From assembly GCA_965214475.1 (NCBI GenBank), contig OZ243953.1:1984001-2048000 (forward strand): a stretch of DNA of 64,000 nt. Reading direction: 5' to 3'. The stretch is from SIRX01 sp965214475 (GTDB taxonomy: Bacteria; Actinomycetota; Rubrobacteria; Rubrobacterales; Rubrobacteraceae). Position numbers and translations under genes: made by a program. Shown here piece by piece: positions 61,212 through 64,000 of the stretch. The notes beneath the pieces were generated by a model that saw only the letters and a program-made list of their open reading frames with translations, did no database searches and had not been told where the DNA came from. The number at the start of each line of letters is the position of its first letter. Position 1 is the stretch's first letter.

Positions 61212-62097
61212 CGGCGCGTTCACGGCCCTCATAACCCCGTTCAGGAACGGAGCGGTAGATGTCGAAGCCCTAGAGAGTTTAGTGGAGCTGCAGATCAAGC
61301 AGGGCATCCATGGCCTCGTCCCGTGCGGCACCACCGGCGAGACCCCCGCTATGAGCGAGGCCGAAGACCGGCTCGTCATCGAGACCGTGGCGCGGGTCGC
61401 CGACGGACGGGTTCCCGTGGTCGCCGGTTCCGGCTCCAACAGCACGGAGATGGCGATCAAGTACACCAAAATGGCCCAGGAAGCCGGCGCCGACGGCTCT
61501 CTTCAAGTCTCTCCCTACTACAATAAGCCGACCCAGGAAGGCCTGTACCGGCACTTTACCGCAGTAGCCGAGAGTACCGACCTTCCAATACTTCTCTACA
61601 ACATCCCCGGCCGTACGGCGGTCAACATCGAGGCGGAGACTATGGCCCGACTGGCGGAGATACCAAACATTGTCGGGGTCAAAGAGTCCACCCTCTCGAT
61701 GAACATGGTGAGTGACATCCGGCAACTGTGCGGCGAAGAGTTCGACATTCTCTCCGGCGACGACCCGATGATCCTCCCGCTCATGGCCCTCGGCGGCGTC
61801 GGCACCGTAGCTGTCTCCTCGAATGTCGCACCCGGCGCAGTCTCCGACATGGTAGATGCGGCTCTGGAAGGAAACTGGGAGCGGGCGCGTGAGCTTCACT
61901 ACGAACTGCTCCCGTTGTTCCGGGCGCTCTTCGTCGAGACGAACCCGATTCCGGTAAAGACCGCCGCCTCGCTGTTGGGATTCTGCTCCGACGAGATGCG
62001 GCTCCCCCTCGTCCCGATGGAAGGCGAGAACCTGGACCTCCTGCGGCAGACCCTCGACCTCTCGAACCACCTACTCCCCACGCCCGAAGAGGTTTGA
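61204..62097 (+). CDS. dapA: 4-hydroxy-tetrahydrodipicolinate synthase
   Basis: A 297-residue TIM barrel from the ATG at 61204, overlapping the lysC stop by 8 bases. Motifs: TALITPFRNGAVD, the signature GLVPCGTTGETPAMSEAED, the active-site Tyr in SPYYNKPTQEGLYRHF and LLYNIPGRTAVNI, and the Schiff-base lysine in NIVGVKESTLSMNMV near residue 160. It condenses pyruvate with aspartate semialdehyde. It is coupled to dapB downstream (4-bp overlap). Confidence 0.97.
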   Translation: MFSGAFTALITPFRNGAVDVEALESLVELQIKQGIHGLVPCGTTGETPAMSEAEDRLVIETVARVADGRVPVVAGSGSNSTEMAIKYTKMAQEAGADGSLQVSPYYNKPTQEGLYRHFTAVAESTDLPILLYNIPGRTAVNIEAETMARLAEIPNIVGVKESTLSMNMVSDIRQLCGEEFDILSGDDPMILPLMALGGVGTVAVSSNVAPGAVSDMVDAALEGNWERARELHYELLPLFRALFVETNPIPVKTAASLLGFCSDEMRLPLVPMEGENLDLLRQTLDLSNHLLPTPEEV

Positions 62098-62879
62098 ACA
62101 GCGAAGCTATCCGCGTAGCCATAATCGGGGCAGCGGGCCGCATGGGCCGCGAACTCTGCCGCGCCGTTCTGGAAACCGAAGGCTTCGAGCTCACCGGCGG
62201 CACGGTTGAAGCGGGTGCCGAAGAGCTAGGTAAAGACCTCGGCACGCTCTGTGGTTGGGGTGAAACTGGAGTTTTCGCGACAGAGGAACCGCCAGAAGAG
62301 GCAGAAGCCCTGATCGAGTTTACGACCCCGGAAGCGACCGTAGAACACCTCGCCTACCGCAAACCGCTCGTCATCGGCACCACGGGACTTTCGGAGGAGC
62401 AGTCGGCAGAGGTCGGAGAAGCCACGAAGGGCGTTCCCGTGATGCTTGCCCCGAACATGAGCGTCGGGGTGAACTTGCTTCACGAGGTAGTACGCGAAGT
62501 CTCGGAGAAGCTCGGTCCCGGTTACGACATCGAATTAGTAGAGACCCATCACCGCAACAAGGTGGACGCGCCCTCCGGGACGGCGCTCTTTTTAGGACGG
62601 GCCGCTGCTGAAGGTCGGGGCAAGAGTCTAGAAGATGTGGCGGTCTACGGGCGAGAAGGTTATCAGCCGCGAGAGGAAGGTGAGATCGGGGTCCACGCTC
62701 TACGGGGCGGCGCTGTCGTGGGCGAGCATCGCCTCATCTTCTACTCCGAAGGCGAGGAGATCGAAGTCGTCCACCGCGCCCTCTCCCGCCGCACCTTCGC
62801 TGACGGTGCGCTACGCGCTGCGGGCTTCGTAGCCCGCGCACAACCGGGACTCTACTCTATGCAAGACGTTCTCGGGTAG
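62094..62879 (+). CDS. dapB: 4-hydroxy-tetrahydrodipicolinate reductase
   Basis: A 261-residue enzyme from a TTG start overlapping the dapA stop. The nucleotide-binding motif VAIIGAAGRMGRELCRAV opens the protein. The middle has IGTTGLSEEQSAEVG and APNMSVGVNLLHEVVREV, and the substrate site is ELVETHHRNKVDAPSGTAL, with the conserved HHRxKxDAPSGTA. It makes tetrahydrodipicolinate with NAD(P)H, for lysine and cell-wall DAP. Confidence 0.97.
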   Translation: MNSEAIRVAIIGAAGRMGRELCRAVLETEGFELTGGTVEAGAEELGKDLGTLCGWGETGVFATEEPPEEAEALIEFTTPEATVEHLAYRKPLVIGTTGLSEEQSAEVGEATKGVPVMLAPNMSVGVNLLHEVVREVSEKLGPGYDIELVETHHRNKVDAPSGTALFLGRAAAEGRGKSLEDVAVYGREGYQPREEGEIGVHALRGGAVVGEHRLIFYSEGEEIEVVHRALSRRTFADGALRAAGFVARAQPGLYSMQDVLG

Positions 62880-62896
62880 TTTGTAGGTCTTCCCGT

Positions 62897-63229
62897 TTAT
62901 TCCGGTGAAGGTAACTCTAAACGCATACCGGGGTGAACCTGATAATCCTTGATGCCATTCGTCTGCCGGATGTCCTCGATTATCGGGCGGGGGTCTTTTG
63001 AAGGTGAGTAATGTTCGACAGTTATCTCCCATAGCGTATCACCGGGCATGACGGTGTATTGAACCGGCGGCGACTCAGCCCCGGCATTGCTGCCCGTGTA
63101 GACGGCGAAAGCCAGGATGGCCGCCACGATCCCGGCTCCCAACCGCCGTCTGTGATATGTAGCGCGAACTTCTCTCACCAGAGAAATATACGGGGTGAAC
63201 CGTGTCTTCCCAACGGTCTTTTGGCGCAA
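62897..63229 (-). CDS. LysM-domain membrane-anchored protein
   Basis: A 110-residue protein with a basic N-terminal region, one transmembrane helix (LGAGIVAAILAFAVYTG, residues 33-50) and a C-terminal LysM domain (YTVMPGDTLWEITVEHY, then IIEDIRQTNGIKDYQVHPGM) that binds peptidoglycan. It resembles small LysM cell-division inhibitors such as YneA, but no lexA is nearby. It is the only minus-strand gene in the lysine/DAP cluster. Confidence 0.88.
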   Translation of the reverse strand: MRQKTVGKTRFTPYISLVREVRATYHRRRLGAGIVAAILAFAVYTGSNAGAESPPVQYTVMPGDTLWEITVEHYSPSKDPRPIIEDIRQTNGIKDYQVHPGMRLELPSPE

Positions 63230-63333
63230 ACGGGAATCTCTTACGGTCAGCCGTGGCGGCTAGTGCGGAAAGCGGTCTCTCTCGGGTCTCGTATAGCCTC
63301 TGTCACACAATAAGGCTACAATCCAGCCCAGTT

Positions 63334-64000
63334 ATGAAGTTTACGAAGATGCACGGGGTTGGCAACGATTTCCTGGTCTTTGATCGGGAAGAGGTCGCGG
63401 ACGTCGATCTACCACGCCTGGCCCGGTTGGCCTGTGACCGGCACTTTGGTGTGGGAGCTGACGGAATACTCGTGCCACAGCTCTCTGAGGCGGCGGACCT
63501 GAAGATGGCCTACCTGAACTCTGACGGCTCCGTGGCGGAGATGTGCGGCAACGGCATCCGATGTCTCGCCCGATACGCCCGGGACCATGAACTTGTGAAC
63601 GGACAGAATTTTGCTATAGAAACCGAGGCCGGGATAAAAGAGATCCTGCTCCACGAAGACGGCTCTTCCCGGGTGAACATCGGGACGCCGGTCTTCAACG
63701 CCGGGGTGCGTATCGGGGGATTCAATTTTTTGCGGGTCTCCATCGGCAACCCGCACGCAGTAGCTTTTCTGGAGTCCGAAGAAGAGGTAGAGGCCCTGGA
63801 CTTACGCGAAAGCGGTTCACAGGTCGAAAAGAACCCTATCTTCCCAAACGGCTCCAACGTGGAGTTCGTTTTCGTTCGCGATACTGGTGAACTTCGGATG
63901 AGGATCTGGGAACGAGGCGCCGGAGAGACGCTGGGTTCCGGAACAGGTTCGGGGGCCGTGGCGGTGGCCGCAATACGGCTCGGGCTCGCGGAAAGCCCGG
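63334..64000 (+). CDS. dapF: Diaminopimelate epimerase, 3' end outside the window
   Basis: 222 visible residues. MKFTKMHGVGNDFLVFD opens the protein, FGVGADGILVPQL follows, and the first catalytic Cys is in VAEMCGNGIRCLARYA near residue 72. The second active-site motif, normally ETLACGTGACA, reads GAGETLGSGTGSGAVAV: the second catalytic Cys is Ser (TCC codon). The fold is otherwise normal. It converts LL-DAP to meso-DAP. The gene continues beyond the window end. Activity with Ser at this place is uncertain. Confidence 0.93.
   Translation, partial: MKFTKMHGVGNDFLVFDREEVADVDLPRLARLACDRHFGVGADGILVPQLSEAADLKMAYLNSDGSVAEMCGNGIRCLARYARDHELVNGQNFAIETEAGIKEILLHEDGSSRVNIGTPVFNAGVRIGGFNFLRVSIGNPHAVAFLESEEEVEALDLRESGSQVEKNPIFPNGSNVEFVFVRDTGELRMRIWERGAGETLGSGTGSGAVAVAAIRLGLAESP

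Overview
The window looks like a stretch of actinobacterial chromosome, most like a member of the Rubrobacterales (inference from gene families and style; I ran no taxonomic search). GC is high but not extreme (about 60% by eye), GTG and TTG starts are common, and genes run in tightly packed, often overlapping operons. No plasmid or phage backbone is visible.

Layout. 1-600: a 5'-truncated sugar-type ABC ATPase fragment beside a tRNA-Gln gene. 600-5,700: HtpX and LemA, two methyltransferases, and an ECF sigma factor with its membrane partner. 5,750-11,660: glutamate synthase gltB-gltD. 11,800-23,900: an unusual accessory block with a ParA ATPase, a probable ribbon-helix-helix partner, a CsbD-like protein, two tandem Ig-like proteins and several long, low-complexity Ala/Gln/Gly/Glu-rich proteins that resemble LEA proteins or granule coat proteins. 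These carry five copies of the E3/E1-binding domain normally found in 2-oxoacid dehydrogenase E2 subunits. 24,000-31,000: a degenerate tyrosine recombinase, an HNH nuclease, a SELENBP1-type protein and a four-gene PspA/DnaJ-like envelope-stress operon. 31,000-38,000: a PRC-barrel protein, a PrcB-like lipoprotein, DNA ligase LigA, two decayed adjacent catabolic genes, a membrane protein and an Asp23 protein.

38,600-51,100 is a demethylation and one-carbon operon. It holds a dimethylglycine dehydrogenase-like flavoprotein, a CysK-like PLP enzyme, two more GcvT-family proteins, a MetF-like protein, formate-THF ligase, a cyclodeaminase/cyclohydrolase, a sarcosine oxidase, a 2OG-Fe(II) oxygenase-like protein and an IclR regulator. 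Together they could strip N-methyl groups from betaine-type compounds, load them on folate and release formate with ATP gain. 51,200-52,600 carries two genes that only make sense with in-frame UGA read as selenocysteine (UxxC peroxiredoxin-like and UxxC DsbA/FrnE-like), each followed by a SECIS-like hairpin. 53,000-59,900 holds a CPBP protease, a CrtI-like flavoprotein, an aldehyde dehydrogenase, two SDRs and a GNAT. 60,000-64,000 is the lysine/diaminopimelate pathway: lysC-dapA-dapB, a LysM protein on the other strand, and dapF, which runs off the window and has Ser at one catalytic Cys position.

The best candidates for something undescribed are the 11.8-23.9 kb ParA/E3-binding-domain/LEA-like block and the adjacent pair of selenoproteins.
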